A stretch of 64,000 bases of DNA from Lacticaseibacillus pabuli (GCF_028736235.1 NZ_CP117884.1:2418001-2482000), one strand, 5' to 3'; positions 8,692-18,825 are shown, counted from the stretch's first letter. The notes: generated by a model from the sequence alone, not told the origin. Program-made: numbers and translations.

Positions 8692-8728
8692 GGGCCAGAC
8701 AAGACGCAATATGCATCATATCTGACCC
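8692..8728 (-). terminator. Terminator after the 8738-9211 gene
   Basis: GGGTCAGA pairs with TCTGGCCC (one G-U) around an ATGCAT core, with TTTTAGATTTT following on the minus strand. A second hairpin with an AAGCCC/GGGCTT stem and T-run lies at about 8631-8657. Confidence 0.75.
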
Positions 8729-8737
8729 GATAATTAA

Positions 8738-9211
8738 CTATTTAGTTAGTAGTTTAGGCTTCACCCGTCCGTCAAACCCGTTAGCTTTTAATGCCTTCAG
8801 GTTCTTCAGGATGTAGTCCCCATTTGCTACCGGCCGCTTGGACACCACGAAGGCGTAAAAGCGGTTGTTGGCGACAAAGTAAAACTGTGTCGTATCGTTC
8901 TTCTCAGTGACCTGGAACTGCTCCTCATCCGCGCGGTTCACAACCACGGAGTGTAAGACCATTGATTCCTCGTCATAATTAAACCCAGTCGCGGGCGCCA
9001 ACGTGATGGCATTCTTGGTCACCACCACGACGACGTTACGCGTGCCCCAGCTGGTGTCATGGTAGCGATTCAGCACCGACGCCATGCGCCCAAATGAGTA
9101 CAGGCGCGGCTTCATAATCTGCCGGCACCACAGGTAGTTCGCATCAGGCGTCTCGCCCAACGCACGGACGACACTCTCGACAGGTTTAATGCCCGGAACA
9201 AACAATGCCAT
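8738..9211 (-). CDS. Conserved hypothetical protein, possible PH-like fold
   Basis: 157 residues; not assigned to a named family with certainty. No signal peptide or membrane segment is visible. The middle consists of alternating hydrophobic strands (RNVVVVVTKNAITLAP, ESMVLHSVVVN, TTQFYFVANNRFYAFVVS), which suggests a small beta-rich domain similar in pattern to bacterial PH-like proteins. It starts ATG behind GGAGGAG. It lies downstream of guaB on the same strand with a 64-bp gap and its own terminator. No function is proposed. Confidence 0.7.
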   Translation of the reverse strand: MALFVPGIKPVESVVRALGETPDANYLWCRQIMKPRLYSFGRMASVLNRYHDTSWGTRNVVVVVTKNAITLAPATGFNYDEESMVLHSVVVNRADEEQFQVTEKNDTTQFYFVANNRFYAFVVSKRPVANGDYILKNLKALKANGFDGRVKPKLLTK

Positions 9212-9275
9212 GTTTAGACTCCTCCATTTCAGCTATTGCTTTAATGGTAACACTTACATGGCCGCTGACACTAGT

Positions 9276-10784
<1,509 letters not shown>

Positions 10785-10907
10785 TCACCAGTCGGCGCAT
10801 CTGCCAACTCGTTTTTGTTTGTTAGACAGTCTACCACCGGCTCGCGCTGCCGGCAAGCCCCTATGTGCACAAGATTAGGGTTTACCTGCAAACATGGCGA
10901 GATAAAA

Positions 10908-10935
10908 AGAAGCACGCCGCAAGTGGCGTGCTTCT
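10908..10935 (-). terminator. Terminator of the EAL-domain gene
   Basis: An 11-bp stem AGAAGCACGCC/GGCGTGCTTCT followed by TTTTTATC on the minus strand. Confidence 0.93.
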
Positions 10936-10955
10936 AAATCGTTATTTTTTGTGTT

Positions 10956-11615
10956 CTAATTGTTAATTTCAATCAGTTCAGGATGCGCAAAGTAGTAGCC
11001 CTGTAAGACATCTGGGTTGAACTCCCGAGCCATCCGCAAATCATCGGCTGTTTCAAAACCCTCGATGGCAAAGAGCTTGTGCTGCTTCGTCGCAAAGTCA
11101 TGCCAGAACGTGACCTGTGCCCGGACCTCATTCTTGTCCGCCCCGCGGATGTTCTGCAAAGCAAATTTATACTCGCTCGTGTAATCGTTGAGTGCCATCG
11201 CCATCTTAGTTTGGTTAGCACCAGTTCCGACATCATCGAGCACGACGCGGATGCCGGCTTTTTTATAATCGCTTGCCGCACGGACCAGATCATCGTAATT
11301 GATGTCATTGTCGCGTTCTGTCAGCTCCACGTACAGGTTCATCGGATTGGCGTTGAACAACTTGGTAATGCCACGCCGAAAATCATCGCTAACAAACTGT
11401 GCCTGATCCAGGTTAAAGGAAATCAGCGGCAAATCAGCAGGCAATGCGGCGATGGTCTTAACCAAGAGCGATGCAATTTCCTCAGAACTAAACACACTGA
11501 AGTCTTTAGGGAGTTGCCACTTACCGTCCTTGTATTCTCGCAACAAAAACTCGTAACCGAGTAACTTGGCTGGGTCTGAATTTGAAAATTTCTTCTGACC
11601 AAAAAATCTAATCAT
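10956..11615 (-). CDS. EAL-domain protein (putative c-di-GMP phosphodiesterase)
   Basis: A 219-residue protein that is almost entirely an EAL domain with no sensory or membrane part. The signature is YEFLLRE in place of E-A/V-L-x-R. Other active-site elements are FNLDQAQF (usual Asn position), VELTERD, the paired aspartates in LDDVGTG, FAIEGFET and LQGYYFAHP. Most metal-binding acids are therefore present, so hydrolysis of cyclic di-GMP is possible, but the altered EAL signature could mean a binding-only protein. ATG at 11615 follows GGAGG. It is a single-gene unit with its own extended -10 promoter and structured leader. No GGDEF partner is in the window. Confidence 0.85.
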   Translation of the reverse strand: MIRFFGQKKFSNSDPAKLLGYEFLLREYKDGKWQLPKDFSVFSSEEIASLLVKTIAALPADLPLISFNLDQAQFVSDDFRRGITKLFNANPMNLYVELTERDNDINYDDLVRAASDYKKAGIRVVLDDVGTGANQTKMAMALNDYTSEYKFALQNIRGADKNEVRAQVTFWHDFATKQHKLFAIEGFETADDLRMAREFNPDVLQGYYFAHPELIEINN

Positions 11616-11746
11616 AGCGAACCTCCACACAATGGCCATTAGAACAAAACAACCCATGCGCATCTATTATGCGCACGGGTCGTCCTGGCTACCTTAGCAG
11701 TCAGGTGAGCAGTTTTTGAATTCGTTTTCTCTACACCGGCATTGTA
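11616..11746 (-). promoter_or_regulatory. Extended -10 promoter and structured leader of the EAL gene
   Basis: TGCTACAAT (-10 at 11741-11746) gives an untranslated leader of roughly 120 nt. The leader holds a CCTG...CAGG hairpin near 11683-11704. A strong 12-bp stem, 11652-11663 with 11669-11680, is followed by TTGTTTTGTTCT before the ribosome binding site. This looks like an attenuator. I could not match it to a riboswitch class by eye. Confidence 0.5.
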
Positions 11747-11825
11747 GCACGAACAGACTTATGTTTCTATCATTTATACGCTATATAACCCATTTTTATG
11801 CGATAACACAGGTTTTAAAACAAAA

Positions 11826-11856
11826 AAAGGGACTGCCCAATTTGGACAGTCCCTTT
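11826..11856 (-). terminator. Terminator after the DUF1129 gene
   Basis: AAAGGGACTGTCC pairs with GGGCAGTCCCTTT and is followed on the minus strand by a T-rich run; it ends the ori-proximal operon. Confidence 0.93.
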
Positions 11857-11875
11857 ATTTATAGTTGACGCACTG

Positions 11876-12592
11876 TTATTTGCGAGCGCGTGGTGCGGTC
11901 TGGAACATGTTGCGCAGGTGAAATCTGCGCTTGAGGTAGAAGTGTGCACCATAGGAAAGTGCGGCAACAATCAGCTGTGCAATCGCAGGCATCTGACGTG
12001 TCACAATCGTATCCACGTTGTTGGTCAACCAAACGGAAACCAGGGAGACCAATAGGACAGAGGCGACACCAGCGATAATAATCAAGAACATGTTGGGCCG
12101 CTTTTTCTTGTCCATATCCAGCCATCTGTTGAAATAGGTAAAGACGACGGCTGCAAAGAAGGACATCAGAATCAGGGACACCAGGCCGCCTGATGCGTCC
12201 TGCTTGCTGTTCTTGGCAAAGAAACTCATGACCCCATAGATCAAGGAGAAAATTGCCAGGAAGGAGAAGCCCAGGTCAATCGTTTCAATCCAGAATGGCT
12301 GTTTGTCGCCCTGCTTCTTACCCGATGACTTCAAAATGTGGTCGGCGAGCAAACTAGGTGCACCGTATACCTGCGCGGCCGGCTTGCCTTCGTGCTGGTC
12401 TTTCAAAATCTTCGGCAGGAATTCCTCAAGAATCGCCTGCTCTTGGGCATCAGTGGCCCCTGCTTCCTTCACGAACTTACGCAGTTTGAACACGTAGTCC
12501 GAGTTTTTGTTGCTCAGTTCTGGCAAGAGGGCGTCGATGTTAACGGCGGGCGCCTGCTCCTGCGCTTCTTTATTCTGCTTCTTTTCTGCCAT
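11876..12592 (-). CDS. DUF1129-family membrane protein
   Basis: 238 residues. A charged, Gln/Ala-rich N-terminal tail precedes a cytoplasmic helical part of about 90 residues with KPAAQVYGAPSLLADHIL, typical of DUF1129. Four to five membrane segments follow, starting near residue 105 (LGFSFLAIFSLIYGVMSFF, LVSLILMSFFAAVVFTYF, FLIIIAGVASVLLVSLVSVW, IAQLIVAALSYGAHFYL), and the C-terminus is basic. It follows ychF closely and is probably co-transcribed with the rsmG-parAB-ychF group. No biochemical role is known for the family. Confidence 0.85.
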   Translation of the reverse strand: MAEKKQNKEAQEQAPAVNIDALLPELSNKNSDYVFKLRKFVKEAGATDAQEQAILEEFLPKILKDQHEGKPAAQVYGAPSLLADHILKSSGKKQGDKQPFWIETIDLGFSFLAIFSLIYGVMSFFAKNSKQDASGGLVSLILMSFFAAVVFTYFNRWLDMDKKKRPNMFLIIIAGVASVLLVSLVSVWLTNNVDTIVTRQMPAIAQLIVAALSYGAHFYLKRRFHLRNMFQTAPRARK

Positions 12593-12627
12593 TGTTACCT
12601 CCAGAGTGCTCGCGTTACCGCTGCTCG

Positions 12628-13728
12628 TTAGACGTTGAACCGGAACTCGATAATGTCCCCATCCTGAACTTCGTATTCCTTACCTTCAGCACGGAGCCGG
12701 CCCGCCTCACGGACTGCTGCGGTGCTCCCATACTTATCAAGGTCGGCAAAGGACATTGTTTCAGCGCGAATGAACCCACGCTCGAAGTCGGAATGAATAA
12801 TCCCGGCAACCTGTGGCGCCTTCATGCCGCGATGGAAAGTCCAGGCACGAGTTTCCTTACCACCGGCTGTGAAGAATGTGGCAAGGCCGAGCAGATGGTA
12901 ACTTGCCTTAATCAGCTTATCCAAACCAGATTCGTCGACACCTTCAGCTTCAAGGAAGTCCGCCTTGTCCGCATCGTCGAGTTCGGAGATTTCCTCTTCG
13001 GCTTCGGCACAGAGGGCGATGACTTCAGCGCCTTCCTTAGCGGCTTCGGTTTTAACCTGCTGCACGTAAGGAACGGCATCAGGATCAGCCATAGCGTCTT
13101 CCGCAATGTTTGCCACGTAGAGCACTGGCTTGCTGGTCAGCAGGAACAGGCCCTTCACAATCTTCTGCTCGTCTTCGTTAAAGTCGATGCTGCGCACAGC
13201 ATTACCTTCTTCAAGGACTGGCTTGATCTTGTCGAGGACAGCCTTTTCTGCCTTGGCTTCCTTATCGCCGGCGCGAGCGACCTTCATCACCCGGTCGTAG
13301 CGCTTGTTGACGGAATCAAGGTCCGCGATGGCCAACTCCATGTTGATGGTTTCCATGTCATCGATTGGGTCAATCTTGCCGGAAACATGGGTAATGTTGT
13401 CGTCATCAAAGGCACGAACGACGTGCACGATGGCGTCAACCTGACGAATGTTTTCCAGGAACTTGTTGCCCAGGCCTTCACCCTTACTTGCACCCTTAAC
13501 AATCCCGGCAATATCCGTGAATTCGAAGGTGGTGTGGATGATCTTCTTAGCAGGAATGAGTTCGTCGATGCGGGCCAAGCGCTTGTCTGGCACCTCAACC
13601 ATCCCGACGTTCGGGTCGATGGTCGCAAATGGGTAGTTCGCCATTTCGGCCCCGGCCTTCGTAATTGCGTTAAACAGCGTGGACTTACCAACGTTTGGTA
13701 AGCCGACAATCCCAGCGGTTAAAGACAT
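12628..13728 (-). CDS. ychF: Redox-regulated ATPase/GTPase YchF (Obg family)
   Basis: A 366-residue YchF/OLA1 P-loop protein; family members prefer ATP and associate with ribosomes and stress responses. The G1 loop is [11 protein letters not shown], followed by FATIDPNVG (switch I), [17 protein letters not shown] (switch II) and a coiled-coil insertion around residues 150-190. The C-terminal TGS domain contains [32 protein letters not shown] and ends in [11 protein letters not shown]. Length and ending match the family exactly. It sits between the DUF951 and DUF1129 genes in the origin-proximal operon. Confidence 0.97.
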   Translation of the reverse strand: MSLTAGIVGLPNVGKSTLFNAITKAGAEMANYPFATIDPNVGMVEVPDKRLARIDELIPAKKIIHTTFEFTDIAGIVKGASKGEGLGNKFLENIRQVDAIVHVVRAFDDDNITHVSGKIDPIDDMETINMELAIADLDSVNKRYDRVMKVARAGDKEAKAEKAVLDKIKPVLEEGNAVRSIDFNEDEQKIVKGLFLLTSKPVLYVANIAEDAMADPDAVPYVQQVKTEAAKEGAEVIALCAEAEEEISELDDADKADFLEAEGVDESGLDKLIKASYHLLGLATFFTAGGKETRAWTFHRGMKAPQVAGIIHSDFERGFIRAETMSFADLDKYGSTAAVREAGRLRAEGKEYEVQDGDIIEFRFNV

Positions 13729-13750
13729 GTTGTTAATCCTTCCTTATTCC

Positions 13751-13954
13751 CTAGTTATCTGCGTCAGCTTTTGGTGCGGCCTTGACCAGCACTTTTTTGA
13801 AGCGCTTGTCGAAGTCGCGCCGGCTCATCATGACGATGTGGCCACAACCGGTGCATTGTATCTTGATATCCGCGCCCATGCGGATGATTTCCCAACGATT
13901 GGTACCACAGGCATGGGGCTTCTTCATTTGTACAAGATCATGTAAATCGTACAT
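13751..13954 (-). CDS. DUF951 small zinc-ribbon-like protein
   Basis: A 67-residue DUF951 protein. The ATG at 13954 follows GGGAGGTAAG and begins MYDLHDLVQMKKPHAC, the usual start; the upstream in-frame extension has no such site. Cysteines in KKPHACGTNRW and IQCTGCGHIV could form a zinc site. The C-terminal Lys/Arg/Ala-rich tail may contact nucleic acid. Family members are conserved between parB and ychF in Firmicutes; function is unknown. Confidence 0.93.
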   Translation of the reverse strand: MYDLHDLVQMKKPHACGTNRWEIIRMGADIKIQCTGCGHIVMMSRRDFDKRFKKVLVKAAPKADADN

Positions 13955-14006
13955 AAACTTACCTCCCTCATCGCAAGGCATACCAACACAGTTTATCACG
14001 CATTGC

Positions 14007-14879
14007 CTAGTCGATGTTAACGTCTAGCAATGAAAGAATGCGATTTAGCTCTTCAGTGTCCGTAAAGTTAATTTCAATGTGACCCTTACCCTTTTGTGTT
14101 TGGGCGATGCTGACCTTGGTGCCAAAGTGATCGACCAACTGATTCTCGCTCGCCTTGAGGTATGGGGACTGCTTGTGTGCCGGCTTCTTGGCCGGTTTCT
14201 TGCCACCAGCATTGATGTCCGCGATGAGCTTTTCGAGCTGACGGACCGTCAAGCCTTCGTCCACGGTCCGTTTGGCCATGGGTAGAATCTTGCGCTTGTC
14301 CTTGAGACTCAGTAGCGTCCGCGCCTGGCCCATGGATAGCTTGCCCTCAGAGAGCAGTTGCTTGACCTGGTTGGGCAGCGACAAGAGGCGCAAGTAGTTG
14401 GCAATGTATGGCCGACTCTTGCCCAGGCGCTGGCTGACTTGTGCCTGCGTCAAGTTGAGTTTCTTGATCAGCATGTCGTACGCCTGGGCCTCTTCAATCG
14501 GCGTCAGGTTTTCGCGCTGCAAGTTTTCCAGCACGGCGACTTCCATCATGGCCTGCTCGTCAAACTCACGCACAATGGCGGGAATGGTCGTCTTACCGGC
14601 TAGCTTAGACGCGCGCGTCCGCCGTTCACCGGCAATCAGCTCGTAGCCGTTGACACTCTTACGCACAATAATCGGCTGGAAAACACCAGTTTCTTTAATG
14701 GAACGGGCCAGGTCCTCTAGGGCTGCGTCGTCAAACGTTTGCCGCGGCTGGTAAGGATTGGCGCGAATTTCAGTGATGGGCAAATCCTGAACGGTGTCAT
14801 CACTGCGCACTTCGGTATCAATGTCACCGAAGATAGCGTCGATGCCACGTCCTAGTCCCTTTGCTTTCTTATTCACCAT
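14007..14879 (-). CDS. parB: Chromosome partitioning protein ParB (Spo0J)
   Basis: A 290-residue ParB that binds parS, slides on DNA as a CTP-dependent clamp, and works with ParA in origin segregation. Box I is ITEIRANPYQPRQTF. The CTP-binding GERRTRAS motif is present as AGERRTRASKLAG, then VAVLENLQRENLTPIEEA and the helix-turn-helix LTQAQVSQRLGKSRPYIANYLRLL. A Lys-rich linker at about residues 225-245 precedes the C-terminal dimerisation domain. It overlaps the end of parA by 11 bases. A parS-like site lies 2.5 kb away near rsmG. Confidence 0.97.
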   Translation of the reverse strand: MVNKKAKGLGRGIDAIFGDIDTEVRSDDTVQDLPITEIRANPYQPRQTFDDAALEDLARSIKETGVFQPIIVRKSVNGYELIAGERRTRASKLAGKTTIPAIVREFDEQAMMEVAVLENLQRENLTPIEEAQAYDMLIKKLNLTQAQVSQRLGKSRPYIANYLRLLSLPNQVKQLLSEGKLSMGQARTLLSLKDKRKILPMAKRTVDEGLTVRQLEKLIADINAGGKKPAKKPAHKQSPYLKASENQLVDHFGTKVSIAQTQKGKGHIEINFTDTEELNRILSLLDVNID

Positions 14880-15636
14880 GGGCAGCCAGAACCTCCTTTG
14901 CTAGATCCTCGTAGACTTTGGCGGCACGCGAACGTGGGTCAAAGTCGACAATGGGTTCACCATACGATGGGGCCTCCGCCAGCCGTGTCAGGCGCGGAAT
15001 GACCGTCTCGTAGACGTGCTCGCCAAAATGGCTCCGCACCTCAGAAATGACCTGCGTGCCCAAATTGGTCCGGGCATCGTACATCGTCAGCAGCACCCCT
15101 TCAATCGCTAAATCAGGATTGAAGTGCTTCTGCACGAGCTTTACCGTGTTCAGCAATTGGCCCAACCCTTCCAGGGCGTAAAACTCGCTCTGGACAGGAA
15201 TCAGGATGGAATTGCTGGCGGTAAATGCGTTGATGGACAACTGACCCAATGAAGGCGGGCAGTCGATCAGGATGTAATCGTACTTGTCGAGCACTGGCGC
15301 TAGGCCCAGCTTCAAGCGCATCTCACGTGCCATCTGCGAGGTGAGCTCGATTTCCGCACCGGCCAACTGAATGGTGGCTGGGACGATATCGACACCCTTG
15401 TGGCTCGTGTGCAAGATGGCTTCGTCAATGGGTTCCTCATCGACGAGGACGTTGTAGATATCCTTTTTCACTTGCGGCTTTTCGATCCCAACGCCGCTGG
15501 TGGCATTGCCCTGTGCGTCATCGTCAACAATCAGGATTTTCTTGCCAGCGTTCGCTAAGCAAGCGGCCAGGTTCACGGTCGTTGTGGTTTTACCCACACC
15601 GCCCTTTTGGTTTGCAACTGCGATTACGTGTGCCAA
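14869..15636 (-). CDS. parA: Chromosome partitioning ATPase ParA (Soj)
   Basis: A 255-residue ParA/Soj ATPase that binds DNA in its ATP form and is controlled by ParB. The deviant Walker A motif ANQKGGVGKTTTTVNLA lies at the extreme N-terminus, with DDDAQGNATSG (A' motif) and DYILIDCPPSLG (Walker B). TTG at 15636 was chosen because it follows GAGGAGGAG and gives the short N-terminus typical of Soj; an upstream TTG lacks a ribosome binding site. It lies 27 bp after noc and overlaps parB. Confidence 0.96.
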   Translation of the reverse strand: MAHVIAVANQKGGVGKTTTTVNLAACLANAGKKILIVDDDAQGNATSGVGIEKPQVKKDIYNVLVDEEPIDEAILHTSHKGVDIVPATIQLAGAEIELTSQMAREMRLKLGLAPVLDKYDYILIDCPPSLGQLSINAFTASNSILIPVQSEFYALEGLGQLLNTVKLVQKHFNPDLAIEGVLLTMYDARTNLGTQVISEVRSHFGEHVYETVIPRLTRLAEAPSYGEPIVDFDPRSRAAKVYEDLAKEVLAAHGE

Positions 15637-15663
15637 AAGCTCTCCTCCTCTGTCTATCAAACG

Positions 15664-16584
15664 TTATTTTTCATTGGGAATTTCAATAATAATGCGGTGA
15701 ACCTGCTTGTCGTCGTCTTCCTTAACGTGAATCTGCATCCCCGTTTCACGGACCATCTTCACGGACTTCTTGATCGTGTTCACGGCCAAACGCGTGTCCT
15801 TAGTCAGCGGCATCGTCCGCTTCTTGGCAGGCTTCTTTTTGGCCGGCTTGTCAGGCTCTGGCGCAGGCTTGGTCTCGTCGGCAGCCACCTGGGCATTGAC
15901 CCGCGCAGCCATCGCGGCGTGCGCCTCTTCGTCACGGCGCACCCCTTCTGGATCGATGATGCCGCGAACCAGCTGCGCGGTTTCCTTAACAGTCAAGTTG
16001 TCACGCGCGATGCGGCGCAAGACGTCCGACTGCTGCTTGGGCGTCAGCTTGAGTAACTCGCGGCCATGCCGTTCGGTAATGGCCCCATTCATGATGGCGC
16101 TTTGGACGTCCTCGCTGAGCTTGAGCAGACGCAACTTGTTGGCGACGAAGGACTGGCTCTTGCCGATCCGGCGGGCCAGGTTTTCCTGCGTCATCGAATT
16201 GCTTGCCATGAGATCCGCGTAGGCCCGTGCCTCTTCAACTGGTGACAGCTGTGCACGCTGCAGGTTTTCGATGATTGCCATGGCCGCGGATTCGTCATCC
16301 GCCATCTTGGTAACGATGGCCGGAATCTTATCCCAGTGCAACTGGCTGGTTACCGCGCGGAAACGACGCTCACCGGCAATGATTTCGTACTGCCCGGGTT
16401 CGTACTCCCGCACGATAATGGGCTGAAGCAGGCCGTGATCCTTGATGGTCGCGGCGAGTTCCTTAATGGCGTCCTCTTGGAACACCTTCCGCGGCTGGAA
16501 CCGGTTGGGGACAATATTGGCTGTCGGCAATTCAGTGACCGTCTTGTCGTCATTTTTCTTACGTCCAAAAAAGCTAAAAGCCAT
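15664..16584 (-). CDS. noc: Nucleoid occlusion protein Noc
   Basis: A 306-residue ParB paralogue that prevents division over the nucleoid. The N-terminal MAFSFFGRKK is a short amphipathic segment like the membrane-targeting helix of Noc. Core motifs are IVPNRFQPRKVF, IAGERRFRA, AIIENLQRAQLSPVEEA and the helix-turn-helix SMTQENLARRIGKSQSFVANKLRLL. A Pro/Lys/Ala-rich linker of about 40 residues at 235-265, longer than in Bacillus, joins a C-terminal domain with TRLAVNTIKKSVKMVRETG. Position between rsmG and parA is the classic Noc location. Confidence 0.93.
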   Translation of the reverse strand: MAFSFFGRKKNDDKTVTELPTANIVPNRFQPRKVFQEDAIKELAATIKDHGLLQPIIVREYEPGQYEIIAGERRFRAVTSQLHWDKIPAIVTKMADDESAAMAIIENLQRAQLSPVEEARAYADLMASNSMTQENLARRIGKSQSFVANKLRLLKLSEDVQSAIMNGAITERHGRELLKLTPKQQSDVLRRIARDNLTVKETAQLVRGIIDPEGVRRDEEAHAAMAARVNAQVAADETKPAPEPDKPAKKKPAKKRTMPLTKDTRLAVNTIKKSVKMVRETGMQIHVKEDDDKQVHRIIIEIPNEK

Positions 16585-16586
16585 TA

Positions 16587-17315
16587 TTAACCTCCAATTG
16601 GTTGTTTATTCGGTGTGCCCGGCTTGCGTGGGTACTTCTTCGGCGTCGCCGCAATCTTATCGATTTGCAGGAGGTGCCGCGACTCGTCCAGCACGGGCAA
16701 GGTGAATTCGTAGTCATGTTGCAACTGGCCGCCCAATAACTTCAAGGCTGGTGCGGCTGCCGATAGTTCGTTCTCAGCTTGCGCCGCCTTGAGCGCAATG
16801 AACTGACCGCCAATTTTGACGAGTGGCAGGCACAGTTCCGCCAAGACGGGCAATGATGCGACGGCGCGGGCAGTGACCAAATCAAAGCGTTCACGATAAG
16901 GAGACTTCTTACCCGCAAAGGTTTCAGCGCGGTCATGGACCAGCTCGACGTTGGTGAGACCGAGCTTTTTGCACAGACGGTCCAAGAAGTCGATGCGCTT
17001 TTGCAAGGAGTCAACAATGGTGATCTTAAGTTCTGGGTTCAGAATCTTCATCGGTAGCGATGGGAACCCCGCACCTGCACCAACGTCGCAGAGCGTCACA
17101 CTTGCCGTCCGCAGCTCTGGCAGTTCAATGAGCGGCGTCACGGAGTCGTAGAAGTGCTTGAGGTAGACATCCCCTTCGTCCGTGATGGCAGTCAGGTTCA
17201 TTTTTTCGTTTTCGCTGACCAAGTAGCTGTAGTAGTCCGCAAATTGCGCGCGCTGCTGATCAGTCAGTGTGATTCCCTTGGCAGCGAGTGCTGCGGCAAA
17301 CTCATCTGGCGTCAT
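16587..17315 (-). CDS. rsmG: 16S rRNA (guanine527-N7)-methyltransferase RsmG
   Basis: A 242-residue class I methyltransferase that methylates G527 of 16S rRNA using S-adenosylmethionine. The cofactor site is [18 protein letters not shown] near residue 72, followed by [17 protein letters not shown] and [25 protein letters not shown]. The N-terminal helices [23 protein letters not shown] are typical GidB. A C-terminal Pro/Lys tail replaces the usual KKYPRKAGTP ending with a close variant. It heads the rsmG-noc-parA-parB group, and the parS-like site lies 130 bp upstream. Confidence 0.96.
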   Translation of the reverse strand: MTPDEFAAALAAKGITLTDQQRAQFADYYSYLVSENEKMNLTAITDEGDVYLKHFYDSVTPLIELPELRTASVTLCDVGAGAGFPSLPMKILNPELKITIVDSLQKRIDFLDRLCKKLGLTNVELVHDRAETFAGKKSPYRERFDLVTARAVASLPVLAELCLPLVKIGGQFIALKAAQAENELSAAAPALKLLGGQLQHDYEFTLPVLDESRHLLQIDKIAATPKKYPRKPGTPNKQPIGG

Positions 17316-17447
17316 GACTTCTTATCCTCTTTCTCTATTCCGCGTGCTAACGGCGTTTTGACGGCGTTAGCGTGGAACACGTTCTAGTTTCACGATACTT
17401 CTAAGTTTAGCCCAGCGACAGGGTGATGACAACCAGCAAAGCGCTTG

Positions 17448-17463
17448 TGTTTCATGTGAAACA
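17448..17463. promoter_or_regulatory. parS-like centromere site
   Basis: TGTTTCATGTGAAACA differs at one central base from the consensus TGTTTCACGTGAAACA. It lies in the short intergenic region upstream of rsmG, close to parA and parB, where primary parS sites are found in Firmicutes. Confidence 0.85.
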
Positions 17464-17500
17464 CACTAGTCGCTCATGCCAAACCCGTAGACACAACAAA

Positions 17501-17524
17501 AGCGGCACTGTCACCAGTGCCGCT
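17501..17524 (-). terminator. Terminator of gatD
   Basis: A perfect 10-bp stem AGCGGCACTG/CAGTGCCGCT with a 4-nt loop and TTTTG on the minus strand. Confidence 0.93.
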
Positions 17525-17540
17525 TAATAAGAGTCCTAAG

Positions 17541-18218
17541 TTAAGCTGTTACGGCAACGCCGACGCGATCCTTATGCCGCGCAACAATCATATCGGCAAA
17601 CGCCTCTGCGATATTACGGTTGCGTAGGATTGGTCCGTGGGAGTAACTGCCGAAGGTTTGCTTGTAGCGCATGCCTTCATAACCCTCTTCAGGATTATTA
17701 CCAAAGCCCTCGACCATCTTGCCAAGTGGCTTCAGCTGGTCCTTGTCGTCAAAGTAAGTGCAACCACTGTGGTTCTCAAACGCGCGAACCGTCCCCCACT
17801 CCGTTTCGTATTCCGTATCCCCAATCATACGGGACTCTGGACGGAACACGGTGTGGAGTGGCAACAGGTTCAAGCATTGGATGGTCGTGCCATCGCTCAT
17901 CTTGTACTCGCTGCCCAAAAATTGGTAGCCACCACAGATAGCCAGCAATGGATTACCCGCTTCGATGTATTCGTGCAGCGTGTCATGCAAACGTGGCAAG
18001 TCCTTAGCGACCACTGTCTGCTCGTAGTCCTGACCGCCACCGAAGAAGACAAAGTCGTAGTCCATTGCGTTAAAACTGTGGCCCAAGCTGATGTTATCAA
18101 CTTGTACCTCATAATCACGGCTGTTCAGCAAGTAGCGCAAAATCTTCACGTCACCGCTATCACCATACGTGTTCATCAGATCTTCATATAGGTAAGCAAT
18201 CTTAATTACATCAGCCAT
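17541..18218 (-). CDS. gatD: Lipid II isoglutaminyl synthase, glutaminase subunit GatD
   Basis: A 225-residue class I glutamine amidotransferase of the CobB/CobQ type. GatD supplies ammonia to MurT, which amidates the D-Glu of lipid II. The N-terminus IAYLYEDLMNTYGDSGDVKIL is characteristic of GatD. The nucleophile Cys is in LLAICGGYQFLG and the catalytic His is in GSYSHGPIL. A TATAAT sequence just upstream suggests its own promoter. Normally murT is immediately upstream; here the upstream gene is a pyridoxamine-phosphate-oxidase-like protein, so murT must be elsewhere or lost. Placement next to parAB has no obvious functional link. Confidence 0.9.
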   Translation of the reverse strand: MADVIKIAYLYEDLMNTYGDSGDVKILRYLLNSRDYEVQVDNISLGHSFNAMDYDFVFFGGGQDYEQTVVAKDLPRLHDTLHEYIEAGNPLLAICGGYQFLGSEYKMSDGTTIQCLNLLPLHTVFRPESRMIGDTEYETEWGTVRAFENHSGCTYFDDKDQLKPLGKMVEGFGNNPEEGYEGMRYKQTFGSYSHGPILRNRNIAEAFADMIVARHKDRVGVAVTA

Positions 18219-18263
18219 GTTGGTCTCCTCGGAATTAATCTGCAGTCGATTATACCATAGGAA

Positions 18264-18668
18264 CTAGTCTTCCTCGATAACCTCGCCCGCATGTGGGCCG
18301 GCGTCAAGACGCACAATCTTGTCAACGGTAATGACAACTGCAGCAATCACTGCTGGTAAATGACGGGCCTCAGCAAACGCAACGGCGTCCTTGTACACCT
18401 GGTCATCATCGTGGAACTCGACGGGGCCTTCAAAACGGTAGCCCTTCATTGCTGGGTGATCAACACTCGCAACGGCAGCGCGTGGGTTCACATGCAGGTT
18501 GTGCCATGCATGATGCCCAGTCTGTTCGTTATAAATCAAGTGATGCTCGTCCAGTACACGCATCGTGCCCTTTGGACCAACTTGCGGCTTGCCGTTCTCG
18601 TCTGCCGTTGCCAGGAAGTTGAGCTGGGCGCCAATCATCTGTTGCATATCATCAGTTAAAGTTGCCAT
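18264..18668 (-). CDS. Pyridoxamine 5'-phosphate oxidase family protein
   Basis: A 134-residue single-domain FMN-binding split-barrel protein. LNFLATADENGKPQVGPKGTMRVLDEHHLIY is the typical first half, with HPAMKGYRFEGPVEFHDDD in the second half. Members of this family bind flavin, and many have no assigned substrate; the residues needed for true PNP oxidase are not all present. It follows a good ribosome binding site (AAGGACGAG). Likely a flavin- or haem-binding oxidoreductase of unknown substrate. Confidence 0.85.
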   Translation of the reverse strand: MATLTDDMQQMIGAQLNFLATADENGKPQVGPKGTMRVLDEHHLIYNEQTGHHAWHNLHVNPRAAVASVDHPAMKGYRFEGPVEFHDDDQVYKDAVAFAEARHLPAVIAAVVITVDKIVRLDAGPHAGEVIEED

Positions 18669-18730
18669 AATCTCGTCCTTCTTTCTTCTTACTAAACGTA
18701 AGTATTATAACGCAGATTACACAAAATAAA

Positions 18731-18756
18731 AACCATTTCATGTTAACGAAATGGTT
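18731..18756 (-). terminator. Terminator after the immunity-like gene pair
   Basis: AACCATTTC/GAAATGGTT stem followed on the minus strand by TTTTTATTTTG. Confidence 0.88.
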
Positions 18757-18825
18757 AAAGGTGTTGAAGTCGAGCGGCAAGGATATTGCGGTGCCACCAC
18801 CTTTTCCTCGTAACGACCGTTGCGA

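Noticed and set aside
11616..11746. A known c-di-GMP (GEMM) riboswitch before the EAL gene
   Set aside because: GGTAGCCAGG recalls part of GEMM-I, but the GGCAAACC and GACGCAAAGC segments are missing, so I report only an unclassified structured leader.
12592..13701. A 369-codon open frame on the plus strand opposite ychF
   Set aside because: It is the antisense of a highly conserved gene, has no ribosome binding site, and its translation shows no family features.
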